Source: Mucilaginibacter sp. (GTDB lineage: Bacteria > Bacteroidota > Bacteroidia > Sphingobacteriales > Sphingobacteriaceae). From it: a DNA stretch of 64,000 nt. The notes below the pieces were generated by a model that was given only the letters and a program-made list of their open reading frames with translations, made no database searches and had not been told where the DNA came from. Below, one piece after another: positions 1-9,578 of this stretch (the stretch's first letter is position 1; each line of letters opens with the position of its first letter). The stretch lies in the NCBI RefSeq assembly GCF_028288185.1, contig NZ_JAQBOF010000008.1, forward strand, positions 1-64,000, given 5' to 3'. Made by a program: the position numbers and the translations under genes.

Positions 1-2085
1 AAAGAGCAGATTCGTCAGCTTGCAGGTATGCGTGGTTTGATGGCTAAACCTCAAAAATCAGGTTCAGGTGGTGAAATTATCGAAAACCCTATTCTTTCAA
101 ATTTTAAAGAAGGTTTGTCTGTATTAGAGTACTTTATATCTACCCACGGTGCACGTAAAGGTTTGGCCGATACGGCTTTGAAAACAGCGGATGCTGGTTA
201 CCTGACCCGTCGTTTACATGACGTGGCACAAGATATGATTGTTGGTACTGTAGATTGCGGAACTTTAAGAGGTATATACACTACTGCGTTAAAAGATAAC
301 GAGGATATTGTTGAGCCATTATATGATCGTATTTTAGGCCGTACATCTCTACACGATGTGTTTGACCCTATTACTAACGATCTGTTAGTATCAGCCGGTC
401 AGGATATTACTGAAGAGATAGGTAAAACTATTGAGAACTCTCCATTAGAGGGTATCGAGATACGTTCGGTATTAACTTGCGAAAGCAAACGTGGTGTTTG
501 TGCATTATGCTACGGCCGTAACTTGGCAAGCGGTAAACGCGTGCAAAAAGGCGAGGCTGTTGGTGTAATTGCTGCACAGTCAATAGGTGAGCCGGGTACA
601 CAGTTAACGTTACGTACATTCCACGTGGGTGGTACTGCATCGAACATTGCTGCTGAGTCTCAGATCAACGCTAAATTTGATGGTATAATTGAATTTGAAA
701 ATGTACGTACCGTATCTTATCAAACCGCCGAAGAAGGTGCTGTTGATGTAGTATTAGGTCGTTCGGGCGAGTTCCGTATTGTTGAAGAAGGAAGCAATAA
801 AATTATTGTAACCAACAACATCCCTTACGGTTCATACCTATACATTAAAGACGGTAGCAAAATTAAAAAAGGCGATCGTATCTGTTCATGGGATCCGTAC
901 AACGCGGTTATCATATCAGAATTTGCAGGTGTGACACAGTTTGAAGCCGTATTAGAGGGTATCACTTTCCGTGAAGAATCTGACGAGCAAACCGGTCACC
1001 GCGAAAAGGTAATTATTGATACCAGGGATAAAACGAAAAACCCTGCTATACAAGTTGCCGATAATAAAGGAAACGTAATTAAAGGATATAACATCCCGGT
1101 AGGCGCCCACATCGCAGTTGATGAAGGCGAGAAATTACAAACAGGACAGATCATCGCTAAAATACCTCGTTCAACAGGTAAAACAAGAGATATCACCGGT
1201 GGTTTACCACGTGTAACAGAGTTATTTGAAGCACGTAACCCATCAAACCCTGCTGTAGTTACCGAGATTGACGGTGTTGTAACACTAGGTGGCGTTAAAC
1301 GTGGTAATCGTGAGATCACTATCGAATCAAAAGACGGGCAGATTAAAAAATACCTGGTTCCATTGTCTAAACACATCCTGGTACAGGATAATGACTTTGT
1401 GAAAGCTGGTATGCCGCTATCTGATGGTTCAATATCACCTGCTGATATCCTGGCTATTAAAGGCCCGGCTGCGGTACAGGAATACTTAGTGAATGGTATA
1501 CAAGAGGTTTACCGTTTACAAGGTGTGAAGATCAATGATAAACACTTTGAGGTTATTGTTCACCAAATGATGCAGAAAGTAGCTATTGAAGATGCGGGCG
1601 ATACCCGTTTCTTAGAGAAAGAAGCTGTTGATAGCTGGGATTTCATGCTGGAAAATGACGATATCTTTGATAAAAAGGTAGTTGTTGAGCCAGGAGATTC
1701 TGAGACACTAAAAGCAGGCCAAATACTATCTGTACGTAGATTACGCGACGAAAATTCAATTTTAAAACGTAAGGATTTAAAATTGGTTGAAGTGCGTGAC
1801 GCTATAGCAGCTACATCAAGCCCAATGTTGCAAGGTATTACCCGTGCATCATTAGGTACTAAATCATTCATATCAGCAGCATCGTTCCAGGAAACTACCA
1901 AGGTTCTTAACGAAGCAGCAATTGCAGGTAAGAAAGATAACATGCTTGGCTTGAAAGAAAACGTTATTGTTGGTCACCTTATTCCTTCAGGAACAGGTTT
2001 ACGCGAATACGAAAATATCCGCGTAGGTTCTCAAGAAGAATTTGACCGCTTAATGGCTTCAAAAGCTGAAGAAGTAGAAGCTTAA
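1..2085 (+). CDS. rpoC: RNA polymerase subunit beta', C-terminal part
   Basis: The reading frame is open from the first base, so the N-terminal half (including the NADFDGD catalytic site) lies upstream of the window; 694 codons are present. This part carries the C-terminal zinc site: Cys codons at 256, 478, 499 and 508 in the C...C-x6-C-x2-C arrangement (VDCGT, then [15 protein letters not shown]). It is followed by the trigger-loop region [20 protein letters not shown] and the TFHVGG strand, as in every bacterial beta'. The C-terminus ends normally in an acidic tail (AEEVEA). The subunit is part of the core transcription enzyme. A strong hairpin terminator follows 28 bases after the stop, which isolates it from the sugar genes downstream. 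Identification is certain. Confidence 0.99.
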   Translation, partial: KEQIRQLAGMRGLMAKPQKSGSGGEIIENPILSNFKEGLSVLEYFISTHGARKGLADTALKTADAGYLTRRLHDVAQDMIVGTVDCGTLRGIYTTALKDNEDIVEPLYDRILGRTSLHDVFDPITNDLLVSAGQDITEEIGKTIENSPLEGIEIRSVLTCESKRGVCALCYGRNLASGKRVQKGEAVGVIAAQSIGEPGTQLTLRTFHVGGTASNIAAESQINAKFDGIIEFENVRTVSYQTAEEGAVDVVLGRSGEFRIVEEGSNKIIVTNNIPYGSYLYIKDGSKIKKGDRICSWDPYNAVIISEFAGVTQFEAVLEGITFREESDEQTGHREKVIIDTRDKTKNPAIQVADNKGNVIKGYNIPVGAHIAVDEGEKLQTGQIIAKIPRSTGKTRDITGGLPRVTELFEARNPSNPAVVTEIDGVVTLGGVKRGNREITIESKDGQIKKYLVPLSKHILVQDNDFVKAGMPLSDGSISPADILAIKGPAAVQEYLVNGIQEVYRLQGVKINDKHFEVIVHQMMQKVAIEDAGDTRFLEKEAVDSWDFMLENDDIFDKKVVVEPGDSETLKAGQILSVRRLRDENSILKRKDLKLVEVRDAIAATSSPMLQGITRASLGTKSFISAASFQETTKVLNEAAIAGKKDNMLGLKENVIVGHLIPSGTGLREYENIRVGSQEEFDRLMASKAEEVEA

Positions 2086-2112
2086 TATTTAATAAGCAAA
2101 ATAATAATTAGC

Positions 2113-2139
2113 AAGCCTTCCGCAAAACGGAAGGCTTTT
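2113..2139 (+). terminator. Rho-independent terminator after rpoC
   Basis: A perfect 10-bp stem AAGCCTTCCG / CGGAAGGCTT with a 5-base CAAAA loop, followed by TTTTGCTATTTT. It lies directly downstream of rpoC and just before the DUF3467 gene. Confidence 0.85.
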
Positions 2140-2153
2140 GCTATTTTAGCACT

Positions 2154-2465
2154 ATGGAAGAACAGAACGAAAATCAGCTGAATATTGAACTTTCTGAAGA
2201 AATTGCGGAAGGAACTTATTCAAACCTTGCAATTATAACCCACTCAAACCAGGAGTTTGTGCTTGATTTTATCCGTGTAATGCCCGGTACACCAAAGGCA
2301 AAAGTTAAATCGCGCATAATTATTACACCAGAACACGCAAAAAGATTACTAACAGCGCTTGAAGATAATATTGAGAAGTTTGAGGCGGTAAATGGCCGTA
2401 TAAAAGTACAACAGGAACCATCTGCATTTCCGATGAATTTTGGAGGTACAATGGGTCAGGCGTAA
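2154..2465 (+). CDS. DUF3467 family small protein
   Basis: A 103-residue acidic protein. It matches by eye the DUF3467 family: an N-terminal acidic stretch, a core with NQEFVLDFIRV and PGTPKAKVKSRIIITPEHAKRL, then a C-terminal helix ALEDNIEKFE. The family is small and of unknown biochemical function. In Bacteroidota its gene is often next to rpoC, as here. The start ATG lies 15 bases after the rpoC terminator, and the sequence TATTTTAG just upstream is one base off the -7 consensus, so it may have its own promoter. No membrane segment or signal peptide is seen. Family assignment is good; function unknown. Confidence 0.85.
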   Translation: MEEQNENQLNIELSEEIAEGTYSNLAIITHSNQEFVLDFIRVMPGTPKAKVKSRIIITPEHAKRLLTALEDNIEKFEAVNGRIKVQQEPSAFPMNFGGTMGQA

Positions 2466-2519
2466 TCAACGGATATTTTAGCCTTTAATTAACGATATTT
2501 GTTTTACTAACATATTATA

Positions 2520-3479
2520 ATGCCTTTATTCAAATTTCCCCAAGATAAAAAAGTAAAAATTTGTGTAATAGGTGATATGATGCTGGATCATTATGTTAAT
2601 GGTTCATGTGATCGTATTTCGCCGGAAGCACCTGTGCAGGTTGTTGATGTAACCGGAGAAACATATAGTTTAGGCGGAGCAGGCAATGTGCTAAAAAACT
2701 TGCAATCTTTTGGCTGTGACGGGTCTTTAATTAGCATAAGCGGTAATGATGATACTAGCCAGATAGTTAAAGAGGAACTGGAAAAAATAAAACCTGATTT
2801 TTATTACCAGGCGAAGGATAATGAGCGCCGTACTACTATAAAAACCAGGATTGTTGTAAATCGTCATCAACTGATAAGACTGGATAAAGAAGACAAAATT
2901 TACTGCAATGATACTATTGCCGATGAGATTTTAGATTTTTTAAAGACCAGGATAACCGAACTTGATGTAGTAATACTATCTGATTATTGCAAAGGGGTAT
3001 TAAGTACCCATCTGGTAAAAAATATAATTGAGTTATGTAATGCTAATAAGGTTACAACCATTGTAGACTCAAAAGATAAAGACTTGTCAAAATATCACGG
3101 AGTTACATTGGTAAAGCCAAACAGAAAAGAAGCTTCATTAGCATCGGGTATAAACATTACTGATGATGCTTCTTTAGAAGCCGCGTGTAAAAAAATTGCA
3201 GATACGACAGCTTGCCAAACAGTAATTGTTACGTTATCAGAAGATGGAATAGCTATTTACAATGATAATAAGTTGATAAAAAAGCCAACTAAAGCACTTG
3301 ATGTTTTTGATGTTACAGGTGCTGGTGATACAGTGATTGCTTCGTTAGGTTTTGCATTGGCTAATGATTTATCCATATCTGCCGCTTGCGATTTTGCAAA
3401 CAGTGCAGCTGCAGTTGTGGTAGCAAAATTTGGCAGTGCAGTAGCAACATTAGATGAAATTAACAAGCTTAACGGATAA
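2520..3479 (+). CDS. rfaE1: D-glycero-beta-D-manno-heptose-7-phosphate kinase-like (HldE N-domain / RfaE1)
   Basis: A PfkB/ribokinase-fold sugar kinase of 319 residues that corresponds to the kinase half of HldE; the cytidylyl/adenylyltransferase half is absent. Visible motifs are the early GGAGNVLKNL substrate loop, the LSDYCKGVL segment typical of the heptose kinases, and the C-terminal anion-hole motif DVTGAGDT, whose catalytic Asp is about residue 270. In the family it phosphorylates heptose 7-phosphate at C1 for ADP-heptose synthesis (LPS inner core). The gene opens the polysaccharide locus and is followed after 14 bases by an initiating sugar transferase. No partner adenylyltransferase, GmhA or GmhB is visible here. 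The substrate could be another sugar phosphate; the kinase fold is secure. Confidence 0.8.
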   Translation: MPLFKFPQDKKVKICVIGDMMLDHYVNGSCDRISPEAPVQVVDVTGETYSLGGAGNVLKNLQSFGCDGSLISISGNDDTSQIVKEELEKIKPDFYYQAKDNERRTTIKTRIVVNRHQLIRLDKEDKIYCNDTIADEILDFLKTRITELDVVILSDYCKGVLSTHLVKNIIELCNANKVTTIVDSKDKDLSKYHGVTLVKPNRKEASLASGINITDDASLEAACKKIADTTACQTVIVTLSEDGIAIYNDNKLIKKPTKALDVFDVTGAGDTVIASLGFALANDLSISAACDFANSAAAVVVAKFGSAVATLDEINKLNG

Positions 3480-3493
3480 TAGCAAGCATAATT

Positions 3494-4891
3494 ATGGTTT
3501 ACAGATATTCTGCGTTTATTAAAATACTCAATCTGTTTATCGATTATTTGTTGTTAAACATAAGCATGTTTATAGCCTATTTAATAGTTGATGGGCCCGG
3601 ATTACAAATAACAACCAGTAAATACTTGCCCATAATAATGATGTTTAACCTTATCTGGTTACTATCAACAAATATTACTGGTTTATATGAACGTGTTTTA
3701 AATAAAGATTCTATACGTACCTACCAGGGCTTTTTTAAAACGTATCTGTTATTTGTATCCTTAATATCCTTCATCATAATTATAATAGGCACAAGTTTCT
3801 ATTTAATTACCAGAGAGTATTTACTTTATTCGGTTATACTATTTGGTTTCCTGGTTGGATCATGGAAGTTTATATTCCTGATTATCAGAAAAAGCAAAAG
3901 GAATTTATTAATGGATTCCAGGAATATTATTATTGTTGGATCAGGCCCTATAGGGATGAATATTTTTGAATATTTTGAACATAATAAGCACAGCGGCTAT
4001 AAAGTATTAGGTTTTTTTGATGACAAGGCATCACGCATAGCGGCTATAGGGTTATACTTAGGTAGTATTGATGAGTGTATTGATTACGTGCTTGAAAATG
4101 ATGTGGATGAAATATTTTGCGCATTACCAATATCGCAAACCGATAGGATAGAGCAGTTAATGACAGACGCAGACAAGCATTTAATACGTTTTAAAATAGT
4201 ACCCGAATATTATATTAACCCTAAAAGATCAATGTTTGTACAAAATTTTGATCACATACCTATAATATCAGTCCGCTCAGAGCCATTAGAGAATATGTTA
4301 AACCGGATGATTAAACGTTTATTCGATGTGGTTTTTTCTTTATTTATAATAATTTTTGTGTTTAGCTGGCTTTTTCCAATTTTGGCAATTTTAATAAAAC
4401 TACAGTCGCCGGGCCCGGTATTTTTTGTGCAGGTTAGATCAGGGAAAGATAATAAGCCATTTAAATGCTATAAATTTAGAAGCATGCGGGTTAATAACGA
4501 TGCAGACAAGAAACAAGCAGATCGTAACGACAAACGTATAACACCTATCGGCGCATTTATACGTAAAACAAGTTTAGATGAATTTCCGCAGTTTTTTAAT
4601 ACACTGATAGGTAATATGTCTGTTGTTGGCCCAAGGCCACACATGATAAGCCATACAGAGCAATATTCACAATTGGTCGATAAATTTATGGTGCGCCATT
4701 TTTTAAAGCCTGGTATAACCGGTTGGGCGCAAATTAATGGCTTTAGAGGAGAAACTAAAACTACCGAAGACATGCTTCAACGTGTAGAGGCTGATGTATG
4801 GTATTTAGAAAATTGGTCGTTTTTGCTTGACCTTAAAATTATATTTCTTACTTTTTGGAATGTAATAAAAGGTGACGAAAAAGCATTTTAA
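3494..4891 (+). CDS. Undecaprenyl-phosphate hexose phosphotransferase (WcaJ-like initiating transferase)
   Basis: A 465-residue polyprenyl glycosylphosphotransferase. The N-terminal third has about four membrane segments (residues 10-130). A Rossmann-like CoA-binding domain (IIIVGSGPIGMNIFEYF) follows, then a re-entrant hydrophobic helix near residue 275-300 and the catalytic bacterial sugar transferase domain: SPGPVFFVQVRSG, CYKFRSMRV, RKTSLDEFPQ, MSVVGPRPH, KPGITGWAQ. The family transfers a hexose-1-phosphate from a nucleotide sugar to undecaprenyl phosphate on the inner membrane, the first step of a Wzx/Wzy-type glycan. Glucose or galactose is the usual sugar; specificity cannot be read here. 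A second, unrelated initiating transferase lies at 29.6 kb. Confidence 0.93.
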   Translation: MVYRYSAFIKILNLFIDYLLLNISMFIAYLIVDGPGLQITTSKYLPIIMMFNLIWLLSTNITGLYERVLNKDSIRTYQGFFKTYLLFVSLISFIIIIIGTSFYLITREYLLYSVILFGFLVGSWKFIFLIIRKSKRNLLMDSRNIIIVGSGPIGMNIFEYFEHNKHSGYKVLGFFDDKASRIAAIGLYLGSIDECIDYVLENDVDEIFCALPISQTDRIEQLMTDADKHLIRFKIVPEYYINPKRSMFVQNFDHIPIISVRSEPLENMLNRMIKRLFDVVFSLFIIIFVFSWLFPILAILIKLQSPGPVFFVQVRSGKDNKPFKCYKFRSMRVNNDADKKQADRNDKRITPIGAFIRKTSLDEFPQFFNTLIGNMSVVGPRPHMISHTEQYSQLVDKFMVRHFLKPGITGWAQINGFRGETKTTEDMLQRVEADVWYLENWSFLLDLKIIFLTFWNVIKGDEKAF

Positions 4892-4939
4892 ATTAGTTTA
4901 GCCTTAAAAAGCGACTTTAAAAATCAAACAATTTATACA

Positions 4940-5869
4940 ATGGACAAAAACTCAAAAATATATATTGCAGGTCATAGGGGTATGGTTGGATCAGCCATTT
5001 ATCGTAAACTGGAAAAAGAAGGGTTTACAAATATCATTACACGGGTATCGGCAGATCTGGACTTGCGCAGCCAGCAACAAGTTGCTGATTTTTTTGCAAG
5101 TGAAAAACCGGACTATGTATTTTTAGCTGCCGCAAAAGTCGGTGGAATTATAGCTAATAATACTTACAGAGCCGAGTTTTTATATGATAATTTACAGATT
5201 CAAAACAACGTTATTCATTCATCGTATGTAAACGGGGTTAAGAAATTAATGTTTTTGGGCTCAAGTTGTATTTATCCTAAATTTGCGCCGCAACCACTTA
5301 AAGAAGAATATTTATTAACAGGTTTACTTGAAGAAACTAATGAGCCTTATACCATTGCCAAAATTGCCGGTATAAAAATGTGCGATGCATACCGCGCTCA
5401 ATATGGCTGTAATTACATTTCTGTAATGCCAACCAACCTTTATGGATATAATGACAATTATCATCCTCAAAATTCACACGTTTTACCTGCTTTGATCAGA
5501 AGATTTCACGAAGCAAAAGAACAAAATCTTGCAGATGTGACTATTTGGGGTACAGGTACACCCAAACGCGAATTTTTATTTGCTGATGATTTGGCAGCTG
5601 CCTGTTACTATCTGATGCAGAATTATGACGAAGAGGGTTTAGTAAATGTTGGTACCGGCGAAGATTTATCAATTAAAGATCTTGCATTATTGGTTAAGGA
5701 AATTATAGGATATACCGGCGAAATAAAATTTGATTCCAGTAAACCTGATGGAACACCAAGAAAGCTTATGGATGTGAGTAAGTTACATAGTAAAGGTTGG
5801 AAGCATACGGTTGAATTGAAGGAGGGAATTAAATTGGCTTATCAAGATTTTTTGAACTTATTGAAATAA
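4940..5869 (+). CDS. fcl: GDP-L-fucose synthase
   Basis: An extended SDR of 309 residues. It has the N-terminal nucleotide motif [10 protein letters not shown] and the GDP-fucose synthase hallmarks [20 protein letters not shown] and [15 protein letters not shown] (catalytic Tyr-x3-Lys), plus [10 protein letters not shown] and FLFADDLA. It performs 3,5-epimerisation and 4-reduction of GDP-4-keto-6-deoxymannose to GDP-L-fucose in the cytoplasm. The preceding enzyme, GDP-mannose 4,6-dehydratase, is encoded about 21.6 kb downstream in the same locus rather than adjacent. The length is normal for the family. A 147-base AT-rich gap with a promoter-like element follows, so it probably ends the first transcription unit. 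Confidence 0.95.
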   Translation: MDKNSKIYIAGHRGMVGSAIYRKLEKEGFTNIITRVSADLDLRSQQQVADFFASEKPDYVFLAAAKVGGIIANNTYRAEFLYDNLQIQNNVIHSSYVNGVKKLMFLGSSCIYPKFAPQPLKEEYLLTGLLEETNEPYTIAKIAGIKMCDAYRAQYGCNYISVMPTNLYGYNDNYHPQNSHVLPALIRRFHEAKEQNLADVTIWGTGTPKREFLFADDLAAACYYLMQNYDEEGLVNVGTGEDLSIKDLALLVKEIIGYTGEIKFDSSKPDGTPRKLMDVSKLHSKGWKHTVELKEGIKLAYQDFLNLLK

Positions 5870-5940
5870 CCTATGTTATAAAACATTAATTATAAGGATG
5901 TAAAATTGAATTTTTAACTTATTTAAATGGTTTAATTTAC

Positions 5941-5948
5941 TATTTTTG
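5941..5948 (+). promoter_or_regulatory. Candidate -7 promoter element upstream of SLBB exporter
   Basis: TATTTTTG matches the Bacteroidota -7 consensus TAnnTTTG exactly, about 69 bases before the exporter ATG. No TTG sits 19-21 bases upstream, so this is a partial match in AT-rich DNA. Confidence 0.3.
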
Positions 5949-6016
5949 TTAACATTTTATCATATTGAAACACGTGTAATTTAATATAATTGTACTATTA
6001 CAATTATTATAATATA

Positions 6017-8491
6017 ATGAATAATATAAAAGCATTTCTATCAATACTGGTTGTCTTTTTATGCGTTTTAGCATATAACCCAATATCAGCACAAAACCTT
6101 CCACAAAACATTAATTTGGATGCACTTTCAGATCAACAATTACTGCAGTATATAACTCAAGCTAAGGCATCTGGACTAAGTGATGAGCAAATTTTACAAA
6201 AAGCACAAAGTTCAAATATGTCTGCCGCGCAAATTCAACGCTTGCAACTGAGAATCGGAGAAATTCGAAAAAAACAAAGCACTACAGAGAACTTTTCCGA
6301 TAAATCCTCATTGCGACAATTAAGCAATAGTGACACTATTCAGGTAAGACAGCAGGCTCAAATGGACCTAAATAAGAATTCAGATCCGAAGCTATTTGGT
6401 TCTGAGCTTTTTAGAAATAGCACAGGTAATACATTTGAACCAAACTTAAAAATAGCAACACCAATAAATTACGTAGTTGGACCTGATGATCATCTACATA
6501 TTAGTATTAATGGTAAGTCATTAGCCAACTGGGATCTGGCCGTTTCTCCTGAAGGAAATATTAATTTACCTGGTATTGGAATGCTTAAAGTTGCAGGTAG
6601 AACTATAGAACAAGCTACGCAAAGCATAAAAAGCAAACTAGCTGCTAATAACTATGCTGTTGATAAAGGAACGAATGTAACTGTTACGTTAGGCGATATA
6701 CGGAGTATTAAAGTAATTATACAAGGAGAAGTAGTTAGACCCGGTACTTATACATTATCCTCGCTGGCAAGTGCATTTGTTGGGTTATCAGCCGCAGGGG
6801 GGCCAAATGATATTGGCTCATTCCGGAAAATTCAAGTAATAAGAAACAGCCGGTTAGTGAGTACACTTGATTTATATGATTTTTTATTAAAAGGTAGTCG
6901 CAAAAGCGATATAGCCTTACAAGATCAGGACATAATTCTTGTACCATCTTATAACATACATGTAACTTTAAAAGGAGAGGTTAAAATTCCAGCGATATTT
7001 GAAACCCTTCCCGGAGAAACATTGCAAGATTTAATAAATTATAGCGGAGGCTTTACTGATCAAGCTTATACTGCTCGGATTAAAGTTATAAGAGTAAATG
7101 ATAGGGAACGCGAAGTTGCTGATATTTTAGAAAGTGATTATAAAAACACTATTCCTTTACGTGGAGATAAATATACCGTTGATAAAATTTTGGAGCGTTA
7201 TGTAAACCGTATAAGTATAAAAGGCGCAGTGTTTAGGCCTGGTGATTTTGAATTGCAAAAAGGTTTAACAATATCACAACTCATAAAAAATGCCGGTGGC
7301 TTAAAAGAAGATGCCTTTACGGCCCGTGGAAGTATTGTAAGACTTAAGCCTGACAATACGATTGAGCAAATATCTTTTAACGTAGCAGATGCGATATCAA
7401 ATAAACCAGAAGCTGATTATATATTGCAAAGAGAAGATATAATAACTATCTCATCTATTTTTGACTTACGTGATCAGTATAAAGTTACCATTAAAGGGGA
7501 TGTTAGAAGACCGGGAGAATTTTCATATGCCGATAGCATGAAAGTCGCAGACCTTATTATTAGAGCGGGTGGGTTCGCAGAGGGAGCCAGCACCGAACGT
7601 GTTGAAGTTTCAAGACGTATATTTAATGGTGATCCGCATACATCAAATAGTTCTGTAGCACAAGTATATAGTATAAATGTTTCGGCTGATTTGAAGGGAG
7701 GGGACGTGGGATTTGTACTTAAGCCATTTGATATAGTTTCTATTTTTAGCCTACCAGGGTACGAGACCCAAAAGACAGTTAGAGTAGAAGGAGAAGTAAT
7801 ATATCCTGGTGAATATACGATTCAAAAGAAAAATGAAAAAATATCAGATATACTTATCCGGGCCGGTGGGTTAACAGCATCCGCTGATGTGGATGGTAGT
7901 AGTCTGAAGCGTGATAATGCTGCAGTATTAGGCATTGATAAAAATAAAAGCAAGATTGACACGAGCACTTTAAAAAAAGAACATGCAGATCGTTTAAAAC
8001 GATTACAACAAACCTATAAAGATTCTACCAATACCGATGATCAAATACGCAATAATTTTGTGGGTATTAATTTAAAAAAGATACTAAAAAATCCAGGTAC
8101 TGGCGAGGATCTTATATTAGAAGACGGCGATGTTTTAACGGTGCCCAAACAACAACAAATAGTTAGGGTAAATGGAGAAGTGCTTTTCCCAAGTGCTGTG
8201 GTTTATAATAATGGTAAAGGCTTTAAAGGATATGTTTTAAACGCCGGTGGCTTTTCGCCAAATGCTTTAAAAGGAGGAGCCTATGTTGTTTACCCTAATG
8301 GGACAGTAAAAGCAACATCCAAGTTCTTGTTTTTCAATATCCATCCCAGAGTTAAACCGGGCAGTGAAATATATGTACCTAAAAAGCTCGAAAAGAAGGG
8401 ATTATCTGCTCAGGAATTGGTTGGAATAACAACAGGAATAGTATCATTGGGAGCAATTATTTTGACACTTATCGCCAATAAGACATTATAA
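6017..8491 (+). CDS. Polysaccharide export protein with multiple SLBB domains (Wza-like)
   Basis: I start the gene at an ATG that gives a clean signal peptide (KAFLSILVVFLCVLAYNPISAQ), rather than a TTG nine codons earlier. The mature protein (824 residues in all) has a helical, Q-rich N-terminal region (about 30-130). A Poly_export domain follows (YVVGPDDHLHISINGKS, near 155). Then comes a long series of SLBB-type units recognisable by repeated V-x-G-E-V-x-x-P-G and AGG phrases (GEVVRPGTY, GDVRRPGEF, GEVIYPGEY, NGEVLFPSA). A C-terminal hydrophobic stretch near 800-820 may insert in a membrane. Classical Wza is about 380 residues; this long form is typical of Bacteroidota. It should form the periplasmic/outer-membrane export channel. 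It overlaps the Wzz-like gene by one base, and a paralogous pair lies at 36.8-40.2 kb. Confidence 0.9.
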   Translation: MNNIKAFLSILVVFLCVLAYNPISAQNLPQNINLDALSDQQLLQYITQAKASGLSDEQILQKAQSSNMSAAQIQRLQLRIGEIRKKQSTTENFSDKSSLRQLSNSDTIQVRQQAQMDLNKNSDPKLFGSELFRNSTGNTFEPNLKIATPINYVVGPDDHLHISINGKSLANWDLAVSPEGNINLPGIGMLKVAGRTIEQATQSIKSKLAANNYAVDKGTNVTVTLGDIRSIKVIIQGEVVRPGTYTLSSLASAFVGLSAAGGPNDIGSFRKIQVIRNSRLVSTLDLYDFLLKGSRKSDIALQDQDIILVPSYNIHVTLKGEVKIPAIFETLPGETLQDLINYSGGFTDQAYTARIKVIRVNDREREVADILESDYKNTIPLRGDKYTVDKILERYVNRISIKGAVFRPGDFELQKGLTISQLIKNAGGLKEDAFTARGSIVRLKPDNTIEQISFNVADAISNKPEADYILQREDIITISSIFDLRDQYKVTIKGDVRRPGEFSYADSMKVADLIIRAGGFAEGASTERVEVSRRIFNGDPHTSNSSVAQVYSINVSADLKGGDVGFVLKPFDIVSIFSLPGYETQKTVRVEGEVIYPGEYTIQKKNEKISDILIRAGGLTASADVDGSSLKRDNAAVLGIDKNKSKIDTSTLKKEHADRLKRLQQTYKDSTNTDDQIRNNFVGINLKKILKNPGTGEDLILEDGDVLTVPKQQQIVRVNGEVLFPSAVVYNNGKGFKGYVLNAGGFSPNALKGGAYVVYPNGTVKATSKFLFFNIHPRVKPGSEIYVPKKLEKKGLSAQELVGITTGIVSLGAIILTLIANKTL

Positions 8492-9576
8492 TGATGAAAG
8501 ATAATACGCCAATGGCAGAACAATCTGATGACGAAATTTCTTTAAAAGAACTTATCCTGAAAATTCAGGAATGGTGGAAATATCTTTTATCTAAATGGGT
8601 TGTTATTTTTATTGCAGGTGTAATAGGTGGAGCGATAGGATTAACATACGCTTTTTTTAAAAAGCCTATTTATAAAGCTGAACTAAGTTTTGCATTACAA
8701 GATGAGAAATCTGGGGGTGGACTTGGCAGTGCTTTAGGCCTAGCAAGTCAGTTTGGAATAGATTTGGGCGGTGGGGGAGCAGGAGGTGAATTTTCGGGCG
8801 ATAATTTATTAGAATTAATGAAGTCGCGCTCGATGGTAGAGAAGGCGCTGCTGACAACAATACCTATTAATGGTAAAAATGAAACGCTTGTTGAATTTTA
8901 TATTGACTTTAATAAGCTTCGTGAAGGTTGGAAAGGTAAACCGGAAGAAAATATACATTTTTTACCAGATGCTGATCGTTCCAAATTTACTTTAAAGCAG
9001 GATAGTATATTGGGGGTATTTCATAATACTTTAGTTACAAATAATCTAACTGTAGATAAATTGGATAAAAAACTAAGTATAATTTCACTTAAAGTTAACT
9101 CTACTAATGAGCTATTTTCAAAATATTTTACAGAAGTTTTGGCCAAAGTAGTATCTGATTTTTATGTGCAAACAAAAACAGAAAAATCAACTAAAAACGT
9201 TGCTATATTGCAACGGCAGACAGATTCTGTACGACGAGCCTTGAATGGAGCCATATCCGGTGTTGCTTCATCAATAGATGCTGCACCAAATCCTAATCCA
9301 TCATTGCAAACCTTACATGTGCCATCTCAGCGCAGGCAAGTGGATGTGCAAGCTAATACAGCTATTTTAAGTGAATTGGTTAAAAATTTGGAAATGGCTA
9401 AAATGTCCTTATTACAGGAGACGCCTTTGATACAGGTGATTGATAGACCTATTTTGCCCTTAGAAAAAAATAGAATAGGAAAATTAAAAGCCATTATAGT
9501 TGGAGGGATTTTAGGATTATTTTTAACAGTGTTAATTATTTCAATTGATAGAATTGTCAAAAGATTAATGGCATAA
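8491..9576 (+). CDS. Wzz-family polysaccharide co-polymerase / chain-length determinant
   Basis: A 361-residue inner-membrane protein with the Wzz layout: a first membrane helix at about 34-58 (WVVIFIAGVIGGAIGLTYAFF), a periplasmic coiled-coil domain, and a second helix near 330-350 (AIIVGGILGLFLTVLIISI). There is no C-terminal tyrosine kinase domain. A glycine-rich insertion (GGGLGSALGLASQFG and GGGGAGG) follows the first helix, a feature shared with the second Wzz-like protein in this window. The sequence before the second helix (LLQETPLIQVIDRPILPLEKN) is the usual Pro-rich Wzz segment. It controls chain length and contacts the export channel encoded just upstream (TAATG stop/start overlap). 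Confidence 0.9.
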   Translation: MMKDNTPMAEQSDDEISLKELILKIQEWWKYLLSKWVVIFIAGVIGGAIGLTYAFFKKPIYKAELSFALQDEKSGGGLGSALGLASQFGIDLGGGGAGGEFSGDNLLELMKSRSMVEKALLTTIPINGKNETLVEFYIDFNKLREGWKGKPEENIHFLPDADRSKFTLKQDSILGVFHNTLVTNNLTVDKLDKKLSIISLKVNSTNELFSKYFTEVLAKVVSDFYVQTKTEKSTKNVAILQRQTDSVRRALNGAISGVASSIDAAPNPNPSLQTLHVPSQRRQVDVQANTAILSELVKNLEMAKMSLLQETPLIQVIDRPILPLEKNRIGKLKAIIVGGILGLFLTVLIISIDRIVKRLMA

Positions 9577-9578
9577 CA

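Noticed and set aside
5990..6016. TTG start for the first SLBB exporter
   Set aside because: The downstream ATG gives a proper signal peptide; the extra residues (YYYNYYNI) would disturb it.
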